From positions 50,463-114,462 of the forward strand of contig NW_005179191.1 in assembly GCF_000350225.1 (NCBI RefSeq): a DNA stretch of 64,000 bases, in the 5' to 3' direction. Under the pieces are notes generated by a model. That model was not told the DNA's origin, searched no databases, and saw nothing but the letters and a program-made list of their open reading frames with translations. This document shows positions 1 to 10,495 of the stretch, one piece after another. The translations under genes were made by a program, and so were the position numbers. The stretch comes from Chondrus crispus. Taxonomy: Eukaryota; Rhodophyta; Florideophyceae; Gigartinales; Gigartinaceae. Position 1 is the stretch's first letter; the number at the start of each line of letters is the position of its first letter.

Positions 1-1
1 T

Positions 2-430
2 TTCTATGGCGACCGGCGCAAGCCGTACCAACCCGCCGTAGAGCGTGCGGTGGGCCCCCACGGGCCTGCATTCGGGCGACCGTCCCGGAACAATCAGAGA
101 GACCTGCGAGGGCCCCCGTCCTCGCAGATGATCTGCTTCACCTGTTACAAGATCGGGGACCATATAGCCCCCGACTGTGACATGAAGGTGAAGGATGTCT
201 TCCTCATACTTCATCAGCACGAGGAGCTGAGTACGGCACAGAAAGGCCGGGTCCCCCCGGACGCGTACCTCCGTGCCGTGGCTCTCCTCAGTTACGAGGC
301 CAACCGGGTAATTAATCCCGTTGCTAGGGTCGACCCGCTGCCGCGCATAGGCGTAGGGACGAAGACCGCTCCGCCCCCAGACGGCGTTCGAAAACCTGCG
401 AAAAACTTGGAGAACCTCAGCCCGCAGCAG
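2..430 (+). pseudogene. gag: E1 gag, C-terminal part (nucleocapsid)
   Basis: The frame is open from base 2. A zinc knuckle CFTCYKIGDHIAPDC lies at about 139-183. Its spacing is CX2CX5HX4C, one residue longer than the canonical CX2CX4HX4C that E2 keeps at the same place, so the knuckle may be damaged. The following conserved block (EELSTAQKGRVPPDAYLR) matches the E2 block EALSPMERLGIPSTSYLR. Gag forms the particle and packages element RNA. Gag lies in frame 2 and the protease in frame 1, a -1 step as in E2, which fits gag-pol frameshifting. The start is outside the window. Confidence 0.75.
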
Positions 431-471
431 TTAATGTTAACACGGGCCTCGCCCCGGATCAGTCGCCCAAG

Positions 472-2438
472 TTGGCAGACGAAGACTCACCTCCAAAGGT
501 GGAGAAGCGGCTCCGAATTCTCGGCCGTAACCATACTGGTACTAGCCAGGATAACCCCGATCCAGAAGGACTCGGTACTCAACGCCGAACATGGCGAAGG
601 AACATCCCAGTGCTCGCGATAGATGTTCCGACCTCTGAGATAGTAATGACCCTGTCTCGGAGAAATTACAAGGTCTACGCGGACCTCGGGCTGACACCAG
701 CTATATTGCTGAGGAAACTCACCATTCTCGACACGGGAGCGGATCTAATTTTGTCAGGGCTGACACGTTACCTCCAGGATGGGAGTCTCTCCTCATCCCG
801 GGCGAAGTCCCGACAATCGCAGACGCAAATGGACGGCCCTTGCGTATCAGCGGACAAATAACACTGGCTGTGCGGTTAGCTGACCGCACCATGAAGTGTA
901 CCTTCATCGTCTGTGAGCGATTGGCCGCCCCCGTTATTCTGGGATGTGAATTTAACGACCGGTTTGTCGAAGCCATCTACCCCCGACGTAAGCTCGTGGA
1001 GTTGGGCGACAGTACGAAGGAACCCATCGTTCGGAAACCGGCTCGTCGTGCCGCGTACCATCCTCCGCTCCCTTCGGAGCAGGAGTATTATCCCGAAGCA
1101 AGGCGTACTTCCCCCAAGCTTAAGGATTCCCGTGCAGTGGATATCCCCGCCGGTACCCAAACTTGGGTTTACGTCACCAATGGACGGAGTTGACTCTCGG
1201 TCGTAGAGCCGAGCCCGCAATTATATGTGAAGCACAGAGTCTCCATTTCCAACGGAGTGGTTCACCTCTCCCCGGTTGCAGGAGTTTCGGGTCTTGCCGG
1301 CCAATTTCTCAGCGGCCACCAACAGATTATCGAAGAACCAAGTAGTTGGTTTCGTACCTCCCCATCCCCGTGCGATGATCCGCACGGCAATGCCGTTAGA
1401 CGCAGTTCTTGCTGCGTAGTTTTTTGAGGGGGCCCGCCGGTACAGGAAGACGACTCCCCTCGGCCAACCTCCTCAACCCCGGAATCTTCTCATCCCATGG
1501 ATGTTGTCCCCCTCGATCACCTGCCGCCGCACAGGCGTAAGCAGGTTCACACCATGCTTACGCCGTACACGGGCATGTGGAACGGGACTCCGGGCGAGGT
1601 TCGCGCGACAAACCACGGCATCGAGCTCACCCCCGGCCCTAGGCCGTTTCGTTGCCAGCCCTATCGGGCAGGACCACCCGCCCGAGAGGCGGAACAAGCC
1701 TCGGTTGACGAGATGTTGGCTAACGGGGTGATCACCCGATCGAAATCCGAATGGGCGTCGCCCGTCGTCCTCATCCCCAAGCAGGATGGAAGCCTCCGTT
1801 TTTGCGTCGACTACCGTCGCTTAAACGCCCTTACCGTGCGAGAAACGTACCCCATTCCTCATATGGACGAGTTTCTAGACTCCGTCGGGGAGGCCAGGGT
1901 GTTCAATACCTTGAATTGCAACTCCAGCTACTGGCAAATCCCAGTAGCCAAGGAGGATAGAGCAAAAATCACGTTTACATGTCATGCCAGGACGTATCAG
2001 TTCAACGGAATGTCCTTCGGCCTGATGAACGCCCCGGCTACATTTCAAAGAATGTTGGATATTCTCCTCTCCGGCTACCGCTGGAATAGTTGCTTGATTT
2101 ACTTGGATGACATAATAAATTTCTCCAAAGATTACGACTCCCATCTCAAGGATGTTGAGGTTATACTCCAAGCTCTACAACAGGAGGGTCTGTCACTTAA
2201 GCTCAAAAAGTATAAGTTTTTTCAAGACTCTGTGGAGTACTTAGGACACATCATTCGACTGGGTGAACTGCAAGTTCACCCGAAGAATGTCGAAGCGCTC
2301 TCCGAAGCGACTACCTCACGGACCCAAACTGAGTTCTGCTCTTTTTTGGGGATGTGTAATGTATACCGGCGATTTGTCGACCACTTCGCTAAAATAGCGG
2401 TGCCTCTGACAGCTATGCTCCGCAAGGGAGAACTATAG
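472..2438 (+). pseudogene. pol: E1 pol, protease and reverse transcriptase
   Basis: Aspartic protease motif ILDTGADL is at about 724-747; the frame then moves from 1 to 3 near 745-770. A TGA at 1191-1193 interrupts the linker; CGA to TGA would explain it. RT is in frame 3 from 1497: SEWASPVVLIPKQDGSLRF, FCVDYRRLNAL and YLDDI are clear. Motif A reads FNTLNCNSSYW where E2 and E4 keep LD: the first catalytic Asp is Asn. Further changes nearby (G to S, G to R, E to K, T to I, P to S against the family consensus) also fit G-to-A or C-to-T transitions. The frame ends at an insertion of 31 bases at 2423-2481. This copy cannot make active RT. Confidence 0.85.
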
Positions 2439-2481
2439 TTCTCCCTTGGCGGGAAGGAGATCTATAGATCTCCTTCCCGCC
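2423..2481. repeat. Double perfect palindrome inserted in E1 pol
   Basis: Two perfect palindromes without spacers lie side by side: 2423-2448 (26 bp, centre TA|TA between 2435 and 2436) and 2448-2481 (34 bp, centre TA|TA). They share base 2448. Removing 31 bases (one TA copy plus both inverted arms) rejoins the RT-RNase H frame exactly, giving the reading KGEL-DLLPAF, which lines up with the same region of E2. The insertion is therefore secondary and shows a duplicated TA core. Confidence 0.85.
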
Positions 2482-3030
2482 TTCGCGGAGGTCCAAACCA
2501 CGGCCTTCAGCACGTTGAAGGAGTGTCTAATATCCCCCCCGGTGTTGAAGCTTCCTCGCCTCGGGTTACCCTACTCGCTCGATACCGATTCGTCTGACGC
2601 TCAACTGGGTTGTACCTTGCTACAAACCCATGTGGATGGGAACCGATACCCGATTGAGTATTGGTCCCGCACGCTATCTTCAGCGGAACGCAATTACTCG
2701 ACGACCGAGAAAGAATGCCTCGCCATCGTATGGGCGATTCGAACGCTGCGTCCTTACCTGGAACGCGAGCGGTTTACGGTCAACACCGATCACTATTCTC
2801 TCAGGTGGCTCATGAACATCGTAGATGCGAGTGGTAGACTTGCCAGGTGGCACTTGCGCCTTGCCGAATATGACTTCGACGTGACGTACGTGAAGGGAAT
2901 CAAGAATTGTCTCGCCAACGCTTTAAGTTGTATACCCTCTTCGGGGGGTACTACCTCCCGGTGGACGAGGAAATACCTTGTTACTCAGCTTTGGACCTTG
3001 AGGACGACACTCTGTTCACAGAGGAATTGA
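2448..3030 (+). pseudogene. pol: E1 pol, RNase H domain
   Basis: RNase H follows the palindromic insertion in a shifted frame. The blocks YSLDTDSSDAQLGCTLLQ, YSTTEKECLAIVWAI and NTDHYSLRWLMN are the usual gypsy RNase H segments; it removes RNA from the RNA-DNA hybrid during reverse transcription. Near the C-terminus the usual ADALSR reads ANALSC (about 2915-2932): Asp to Asn and Arg to Cys, both explained by transitions. The frame ends at about 3028, and integrase continues in the next frame. Confidence 0.8.
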
Positions 3031-3049
3031 TGACGGCCCTGAGGTCGAC

Positions 3050-4479
3050 GTGACATCCGGCTGTTATGCCTTCGAATCCCCGGCATCAAAGGCCGCGCTG
3101 ACGCACGACGATTTTTCGCGTGAGCAACTCTCCAATCCCCTGTGGAAGGAGGTGGCTTCCCGTCTTGTGAAGGGGGAGGGTTCCGCCCAACTTCGTTTGT
3201 CACGGTTCTTCATCAACACAGAAGGTTTAATCTGTCAGAAAGCCCACCTGGATGGTGTCGAACAAATTGTCGTCCCAACAACCCTCCGTGACAGGGTGTT
3301 GTATTTATCGCATTATCACGGCATCTCAGGCCACCCTGGAGGTCGGCGTTTATTCTACACGCTCTGGCAGCGGTATTACTGGCCAAGCATGTCGGTCGAT
3401 GCCTATTACACAGTACGTATGTGTCCCGACTGCGCCAAGGCCCGCAAAAAAATCGTAAAAACAACTCAGAGTTGAAGATATTCCCTCCATCAGGCCCCCT
3501 GGAGTACATCGCAGTGAATATCGTTGGAGAACTGTCCCGAACCCCAAGAAGACATCTTTACCTCTTGGTGATGATGGACCGTTACTCCAAGTTAACCCGA
3601 ACCGTACCCTTACTGAAAATCACCGCCGAGACAGTGGCTCAGGCGTTCATTTCACACGGGGTCTTCGTTTACGGAGCCCCAGTGAAGCTCCTCCGCGACA
3701 ACTGGAGTCAGTTCACTTCGAGGTTCTTCTTCGCAGTGTGCAAAATCCTCTCTATTGAGAGTGTGTTCACAACCGCATATCACCCCCATACTAATGGGCA
3801 GGTGGAAAGATTCAACAGAACGTTGATCTCAAGTCTACGGCACTACCTGGCCGATAATCAACGTGACTGGGACCAGTACACGAATGCCCTCACCTACGGC
3901 TATAACTGCACGGTCAACCGCATGATCGGCATGAGGCCGTTTGAGATGGTGTTATCCCGGACGCCCAGTCCGTTGTCCTTACAACAAACCCCGACGTTGG
4001 CCCCTTCCGCCTCACGGGCGTATTTCAAGTTCCGTGTCCTCGCGTGGTTGCGCGGCCTCATGTCTACGGCTGACAAGAACCTACGCGCAGGACAGGAACG
4101 CTACAAGAACGATTTTGACAACCGCATTCGACTCCCTACGCCAGAATATCAAGTAGGGGACCAAGTCCTCGTTAATCGACAAGCAGCCCTACGCTCAGAG
4201 GAACGGACCAACAAGGATCGGGTAAACAACAAACTCGCGCCGCGCACCGAGGGACCGTTCCCCGTCGTGAAGGTGGATGACCACACAGTCACCGTCCTTC
4301 GAAGGACAGGACTGAAGGACCGGATTTCTCGAGACAGAGTCGTCAAGTCTCCGCCCCTACGCAACGTGGCGCAGGTCACCACGCTCTCATTGGCGGACGA
4401 GCGCGACGACGGGGACACCCCGTCGTCCGGAGTGAACCCCCGTCGTGGGGAAGATACTGCGGAATCAGCAATGGACTAA
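3050..4479 (+). pseudogene. pol: E1 pol, integrase
   Basis: The N-terminal HHCC zinc region (HYHGISGHPGGRR ... CPDCAKA) is in frame 2 (3050-3475). A run of A near 3448-3460 marks the shift to frame 1, which carries the catalytic core to 4479. In the DDE core the first Asp is Asn (AVNIVGEL; E2 and E5 have AIDILG), the second Asp is kept in an altered context (LLRDNWSQF), and the Glu is kept (NGQVERFNRT). Loss of the first Asp would abolish strand transfer. The frame closes at TAA 4477-4479, one C-to-T step from CAA, after which frame 1 stays open into the tail. Confidence 0.85.
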
Positions 4480-5286
4480 CTGCGATCTGACATCGACCTG
4501 CATGACGACGCCCCCTCACCGGCACCCTTAGACGGGCGCACGCCAGGACTAATGGATGCGATGACCAGCGGACGGCCAGAGCGAGTCATATTGCGGCTCG
4601 CCCCCCGGCCCCCTGCGACAATAGGGGGACGCCCTACCAGAGGGACTGTTACTACCGCTTCGGCGGAAAATTCGTTAGTACCCGCAGGGACCCGTCCCTG
4701 CCTGGGGACGCGCAAACGCCCTCTCGAGGCGCTACCTCCAGCGACACGTGTCGCGCCGTCCAGGACGACCGCGCGCTTCCGAGAAATACCTCGGAAAACT
4801 TACGCCCTTTGGCGGAGGATCCTCCCTCGCACGAGACACTGGGCCAGTTCGGAACCCCTCCTACGGGAATTACCATCCGACCGGCCATCGCGGAGGTCCT
4901 GCCGTCCCTCGCCGCGTGGTGTACGTTCAAGCTCAACTACAGCAACCCGTCGAGCAACGCTATCAACCTCCCGCGACAATAACCCCCACCAGCGGCGACC
5001 TCGCGTTCTCGGACCGCTACGGGAGTCCTGCCCATGGAATACGTCGTGGATTCGCTCTCCGGTTACGCCCCGGGGGCTGACGGAGTTCCTCTATTTCGCA
5101 TCCATTGGTACGGCTACTCCATGGAGTAGCCGTACCAATGGACGTCCGTGCACGGACGACGACATTTGGGAGCCACCTCACCACGTGGATTACGACACGG
5201 TGGTGCGCTACTGCCGTCGCAAACACTTACGGGTGCCCAGACGCTCGCTATGGGATCGTCCTGACAGCGTGGGTATGCAACACTGA
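4480..5286 (+). pseudogene. pol: E1 pol, C-terminal tail with chromodomain
   Basis: Pro/Arg-rich linker followed by a chromodomain: EYVVDSLSGY, FRIHWYGYS and, after an insertion, DDDIWEPPHHVDYDTVVRY (about 5038-5215). Chromodomains in gypsy integrases steer integration to particular chromatin. The domain is split by a second double palindrome at 5101-5158, and its two halves lie in different frames. Without the 31 inserted bases the two parts join in frame and match the E2 and E5 chromodomains. Confidence 0.75.
5101..5158. repeat. Double perfect palindrome inserted in E1 chromodomain
   Basis: A 42-bp perfect palindrome (5101-5142, centre CA|TG) is followed directly by a 16-bp perfect palindrome (5143-5158, centre TG|CA). 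Deleting 31 bases restores the chromodomain frame and leaves one CA. The layout is the same as at 2423-2481: left flank, its inverted copy, inverted copy of the right flank, right flank, with a 2-bp duplication. Confidence 0.85.
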
Positions 5287-5339
5287 AGACGAATATCCCC
5301 GCCTCGCCGAAATGGGGAACAGGCCCACGCCCAGGATTG

Positions 5340-7490
5340 TCACACCTTCCTAGCGCGGGAGAGCTTGTCGCTAACTCGCGAGTCGAGAATTATCACGGGA
5401 CCATGTCGCCAGTGTGGTTCGTCTGTCAAGGATGATTAGCGGACGAACTGGTTGCTGGTCGACATCCGACGCACCCGGCGGGGGTTGCCGGGTAAGTAAC
5501 CTCGAAAGAGGCGGCACCCCAACCCGCACGTCGAGGGTGTTCGACTAATCGACCGGACAGGAGAGTGGCAGACACTCGCGTAGCCGAGGAGATAAGTGCT
5601 GCTCCGGCGAGGCAGACGCGTATGACTCGCCAAAGCGAGGTCAGACAACTACTGTACTTGGAAAACCAAGGGCTTCTAACTCGCGTGGCGAGAACGGGCG
5701 ACTATGAACCCCGATGACGGAGGAACTACAAATCGCCATGTCGAGGATTGTCACCTATCAACCTCGATAAGGCGAGAGCGTGACTTACCGTTTCAAGGAC
5801 GAAAAAGTAATGAACTTGTCGAACGAGTATTTCTCACTCGCATCACGAGTAAGGTCACCTGGTAACCCCGACAAGGCGAGAGCCTGTCGTCCGCCGGTTC
5901 GAGGATGAGAAATTAATGAACTCGACGGAGGAGGATCTCTCCCTCGCATGTAGAGGAATGTCAAGTATTGACATCGACCAAGCAAGAGCTCTTCACTCGC
6001 AGTGTCGAGGTTGAAAACAACATTATGAACGAAATCGCTTGACGAGGATCCCTCCTCGCATGTCGAGTATGGTCAAATAATAGCCTCGCAAAGCGAGAAC
6101 GTGAGACTCGCTGGTGTAGCATAAACACCCTCAGCGATAGGGCTGTATGCACAGTTCGACCGAGACCCTTGTCGATCGGGAAGACGGGGGTGAAGCGGGA
6201 CACCAGCTAACGGCACCGGGCAGCGGGCCCGGGTAGCGTGGTACAGCGGGAACGGGGAGGACGCGGGCACGCACGAGCGCTTCGACGCCTCGACGCCCCG
6301 GCGCGGTACTGGGTAACGATCCAGTATCGACGGGTGGAGGCGGAGCCGGCTCGTGGGCGTACCGCGCGCGTCCTGAACCGGCGCTCGGTGCCGCTCTAAG
6401 GTAGTTAGCAAGCGCTACCTCAGAAATAGCGGGAAGTCGGACCTTGACGGTCGGCGAGTGACAAGTCCGTGCTTGTCCTCCACCACCACCGCCGGTCCGC
6501 TCCATATTTAATATACAAAACAATCTATAACACTACAGTACCGAAGTACTGTAGTGGACTACTGCAGTACAGATCGAACCGTACTGTAATGCTGTCAGCC
6601 ATCGGGGCTGACAGTACACGTGTGTGCGCTTCCGTCCCGCGCGTACACATGTACACGTGTACAGCCTGTACCCGAGGGTTACACGTGGCCGCGCGCAGTA
6701 GTACTGTAGAGCATCGGGCTCTACAGCACTAGATCCCGTTGTTGATCTAATCTAACTAAAAAGCCCCGGGGGGGTTATACTACAGCTGGTTCGAGGTTGG
6801 AAATCAAATTAATGAACTCGACGGACGAGGATCTCCCCCTCGCATGTCGACTACAGTCAGCTATTACCTTCGACCACGCGAGGGCTCCCCATCCGCCATC
6901 TCGAGGGTGGAACATGAACGAACTCGCTTGACGAGGGGCGTTCTCCTCGCATGTCGAGTATTGTCCAAGAATAGCCTCGCAAGGCAAGAACGTGAGACTC
7001 GCTGGTTCGAGGGTGGAAATCAAATTAATGAACTCTACGGACAATGGTCACTCCCTCGCATGTCGAGTATTGTCAAATAATTGACCCCGACCAAGCGAGA
7101 GGCCCCCCCGCCAGCTCGAGGTGGAAGCAATCAACGAATTCGACGAACGAGGAGCGTTTTCTCGCATGTCGAGTAATGAAAAATAGTAGCCTAGACCAAT
7201 CGAGAGCTCCCCTGGCTGTTTCGAGGTTAAAACCTTGGTGAGCTCGACGCACGAGGGAGAAATTAATGCCTCGGCGACCGGGTATCAGGCTTCGACCGCC
7301 TTGCCACCAGAGGACTCTCAACTCGCTTGTCGAGGAATGAGGAATGGACTGCATCACCGGAGCGGCGCGTGCGTCGTGGACAGACCTCCATCCCCGGCGT
7401 TTCCGAGACTGTTAACCCGCATGACGAGTAAGGGAAGTAACTGATTTTACCAAATGACAGTCAGACGAAAGGGACGGACTCGCACGCTCG
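5340..7490. repeat. 107-bp degenerate tandem array in E1 3' region
   Basis: A unit of about 105-108 bp recurs. Its marker, a variant of CTCGCATGTCGAGTATTGTC, occurs near 5840, 5945, 6053, then (after the solo LTR) 6837, 6945, 7053 and 7160, with weaker copies on both sides. Other conserved parts of the unit are CTCGACCAAGCGAGAG, GGTTCGAGGTTGAAAATC and AATGAACTCGACGGACGAGG. No reading frame runs through it. It lies between pol and the antisense gene. Its role is unknown; replication slippage would explain the array. Confidence 0.85.
6110..6789 (-). mobile_element. Solo LTR of the E5 family with target-site duplication
   Basis: LTR at 6115-6784 (670 bp), bounded by TGTAG...CTACA and flanked by a perfect 5-bp duplication GCTGG (6110-6114 and 6785-6789). 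It is closely similar to the E5 3' LTR at 56976-57642, and minus orientation is inferred from the purine tract that precedes that copy. It carries small perfect hairpins, for example CTGTCAGCC/GGCTGACAG (6592-6614) and CACTACAGTAC/GTACTGTAGTG near 6533-6558. LTR-LTR recombination of a full element inserted in the tandem array would leave exactly this. Confidence 0.93.
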
Positions 7491-7672
7491 AGATGGGTCA
7501 GCTAGTTAATCTAGTACGAGAGGGACTCCCGTGGGACGGCTACGCCTCCACGTAGTCGCCGACTTGCTCCTCCGGTGCCTCCTCATGGGGTTCGCCCGGA
7601 GCGCCACCATCCTCCCTTTCAGCGGGAGTTGTTCCCTCCGACCCCCCGACCTGAGTTGACTGCACCCCGCCC

Positions 7673-9199
7673 TTAGGGCGAGGGGGATCTCTCCTTCCCG
7701 AGGGAGGCGGAGGGGGGCGTACCCGCGACTGTCGCCACTGGAGTCTCTTCTCCAGATCCTCCCTCGGCGAAGAGTTGACGCAGCTTGGACCTCATGCGCG
7801 GGTTTTGGAACAACGCGCGCAAGTTTGCGTCAGTTAAATCAGCTAGTTCGGGCCCCGCTGTTGAAGCCTCTCGCGTCGCAACCGCCGTCCCCCCGTCCAT
7901 CCCAACGTCGACTGAGGACCCCACCGCGCCGCGTCTCGCCCTGACGCGAACCGGCTCGCGCGCGCGAGGTTCAGCATCCACTTCGGGTATCTCCTCGCGG
8001 GGACGCACGCGGGCGACCTTGCCGCTAACCCTCGTGGTCGGCCCCGGTTGCCCCAGCAGAAACTCCGGCTGAATGACGCTCAGCGTCCCTGCCGCAATAC
8101 GGACCCAGTTGCCGGTCAGCGGGTACCGGCGTCGGATTGTAGACCGGGGGAATGGTTCCTCACTCTTGGATTGTCGAAGTTGTGTCCTTGGTTATAGGGA
8201 ACGAGGGACCAGTCGACACTGTCATGAAGATCGAGCAAGGATTGAAGACGATCCTGCAACACGGCAGACCCCAAAACTCTCGCTAGATCGAGACAGCGCA
8301 ACAACTCCGTGAAGGCCCTCGGGAGGACATACAAGCGCCCATCGTACGTGGACCCGATGAAACGCTTGGATAGGATCGCCAGCCACTCACTGAGGAAAAC
8401 CATCCACTTGGGGGATTGCGGGTCCTGTATCATGCTGAGACCGTGCTACACCAAACAGGGTGGAAGTTCAGCCAGGAAGTCAGCGGGCACTTCGTACTGG
8501 TCAAACCACGTCGGCATGTCCGGATACCGAGTGCGCAATACCACGCGCTCGAACGAGGTGACCTCCACCCATTCATATGCAATGGAGACTCCCATGCGAT
8601 TTTGCATGCGAAGCTCAAATTTGAGCTTCCCGTGCATGACCGGGTGCTTGCGCCTTTCCAGCTCAACGGCATAATTCGGCGACATCAAAGGCGTGTCCCA
8701 GGCCATCATCGACACGGATGGTTCTTCCTCCCGATCGCGGAGTCCGCCCATGATATGGCGCAAGTTCGAGACGTAACCGCGGTCGTTCTCCTCCCTGTAC
8801 GCCCACGTGTCCAAGTCCCACCCACGGGGGACTGGACGACTGCAGGGGGTACGGCGGATACGCTGTTGGGGGAAGCTGACGAACGCCACTCGCGATTCGG
8901 CATTCGTCCGCCTGTATTCAGGGCGTAATTACTCGCTTGCCACTACTAGCCGGTGACTGAGGACGCGAGAGAACACAGCTTGAAGGCTGAGTCCACCCGG
9001 GAGCTCGCCAGACGCTGTCGCATATGTCCGGATTAACTCGGGATCGCGGAGACCCTCCGGAGAAAGGAACCCTCTCAAACAATAACGGGACGTTGGTCAT
9101 TGTGTGTCCCCATAACTCACTGGGCTGAGGAGAACGTCCGCCGTCGAGCGCGTACCGCCCCACCAACATAGTTGCGTACGCGCGTCGGTTGCGTCTCAA
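7673..9199 (-). pseudogene. E1 antisense accessory gene (family protein of unknown function), broken
   Basis: Encoded opposite to gag-pol, between pol and the 3' LTR. Read from about 9199 down, it matches the E2 antisense protein over most of its length: PSELWGHTM...LF (frame a), then LRDPELIRTYATASGELPGG (frame b), the DTW block, a WFDQYEVPADFLAEL block, then DPQSPKWMVFLSEW and LQSLLDLHDSVDWSLVP. In frame b there are two nonsense codons (TAA near 8928-8930 and TAG near 8449-8451). A frameshift lies near 9060, and a further shift before the last segment (8008-7673), which is Ala/Pro/Arg-rich and ends in a short helical stretch LTDANLRALFQNPRM. I recognise no known domain. Confidence 0.7.
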
Positions 9200-9501
9200 C
9201 GGGATCTTCCGTCTTCTCCGGGAAGGTCGGAGGAATTGTTCAACCCACCCGAGGCGACAAGGGAAGGTGTATTTGAACTGACGACACAGAAAAAATGAGA
9301 GAGAGGAAAAGCGTCAGGGAAAAACAGCACGCGTACGTGGTGGTCGTGCTGCGAAGCCCGCGTACCAAAAGAATCCTCGCCGAGCCGAGTTACCACCGCG
9401 CCGATGCGCGTACAAGGCTGGGCCCACACCCGGGGTACTGTACGCGACCATGACAGATACGATTCCGTTGAATCTATGACTCGCGGGACGCTCGACTCTA
9501 C

Positions 9502-9512
9502 GAGGGGGGCTA
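9502..9512 (+). other. E1 polypurine tract
   Basis: GAGGGGGGCTA lies directly before the LTR start TGTAGTGCAC at 9513. It is the expected plus-strand primer site for reverse transcription, with the same position and composition as the tracts before the E2 and E5 3' LTRs. Confidence 0.75.
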
Positions 9513-10218
9513 TGTAGTGCACTAGTACGCCTCCCTCAATCGCGAGGCACACGCAGGATGCCACTCTCAACTGGTGCGCATCCCACGTGTATACCACGTA
9601 TAATCGTGTACATATACCACGTATAGTCGTGTACATATACCACGTGTAATCGTGTAACTACCCACCCAAGCATGGCCGGGTGTAAGCCCTGTCGAAAAAC
9701 AGACAGCCTGTCACTCCACGTGTATGCGTGTCGATCCCGACGTGTATATGTGTATCATAATCCTATACAGGGGGTATTGCGTACTGTACAGCGTCTATGC
9801 TAGTACGCCGGTATTTATTACCGTGTTTTAATTAAATATTATTAACTAATATTATTACGACGTCGACTACTATATAGTCGACGCTCGACCCTATGTAAAG
9901 GAGGCACGAAGCCTCGGGTTCTTTTCCCAAGCTTCTGGAATCTCGGTAGTAGCCTCGCGCCAGTATAGCACAAGCCGTGCTACACTACGCGAGCCCATCT
10001 ACGACCGCGAGACTCAACCGCTCTACCGCGCGCGCTGCTACCGAGGATACTAACGGGTTTACAGCGAGAGACGTCCCTACCGCTCCGCCCCCTCTGGGCG
10101 ATCCCCTATTCTGACCTTCCGTTCTACTACCTAATTGCGCCTACCGCGCCCAGACCCGTTGCCGGTAACCACAGGGTGGTCTCCGGTACATCCCGCGTTC
10201 CGAACATGCGTGCACTGC
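9513..10218 (+). mobile_element. E1 3' LTR, 3' end missing
   Basis: Starts TGTAGTGCACTAG after a purine tract. It shares with the E3 LTR the block GAGGCACGAAGCCTCGGGTT (about 9901) and the later GGTGGTCTCC and CGTCCGAAC-like blocks. The match stops near 10218, and no terminal CA repeat follows. It contains a 23-bp tandem repeat of the type CGTGTACATATACCACGTAT (9605-9627, 9628-9650, with a partial copy before) and a small hairpin around 9861-9883 (CGTCGACTA/TAGTCGACG). Confidence 0.75.
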
Positions 10219-10495
10219 CCTGAGGATATAAAAGTACCAGCCCTCAAAGTCAAACGACCGCCCTCAAAGTGAAACGACCATAAAATTATTAAAAATTTGG
10301 AAAACGGTGCTTAGTTGCCTTCAAAGACAGGTTTCAAGTAGTTAGAACGCCATAACCTGGACAGGCTTCAAATACGATCGCCAAGAAGATCCCGGATTCG
10401 AATTCGCTGCCCAATTTTAAGGCAGGGCGCAAAGGCGCATGCGAATCATTTGAGAGGCGGTAGTACAGTACCAATGTAGCTCCCTCATCATCTCC
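10219..10495. other. Gap between E1 and E2
   Basis: No gene. A TATA-like ATATAAAA is at 10225-10232 and a 20-bp tandem duplication (CCCTCAAAGTCAAACGACCG type) at 10241-10280. The rest is unremarkable AT-leaning sequence. It may be what is left of the DNA that replaced the E1 LTR end. Confidence 0.5.

Larger units (their letters stand above)
1..10218 (+). mobile_element. E1: Ty3/gypsy chromovirus, decayed, 5' end outside window
   Basis: Order seen: end of gag with a zinc knuckle (to about 430), protease, reverse transcriptase, RNase H, integrase, chromodomain (to 5286), a 107-bp tandem array (about 5340-7490), an antisense gene (about 9199-7673), a purine tract, and a 3' LTR starting at 9513. 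Protease-RT-RNase H-integrase order plus chromodomain is the Ty3/gypsy chromovirus layout. The coding part is broken by several frameshifts, nonsense codons and two palindromic insertions. The 5' LTR is not in the window. The 3' LTR matches the E3 LTR at 55163-55781 until about 10218 and then diverges, so its 3' end has been lost or replaced. Confidence 0.9.

Noticed and set aside
5340-7490. tRNA-like or SINE-like B box (GGTTCGA) in the tandem units
   Set aside because: No A box at the right distance and no cloverleaf; the word repeats only because the unit does.
5340-7490. CRISPR-like array
   Set aside because: Units are about 107 bp, degenerate throughout and without distinct spacers, in a eukaryotic element.
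8610-8629. Perfect 20-bp palindrome in the E1 antisense gene
   Set aside because: It codes KLKFEL in a region that lines up with the E2 protein without any insertion, so it is probably ordinary coding sequence, not a scar.
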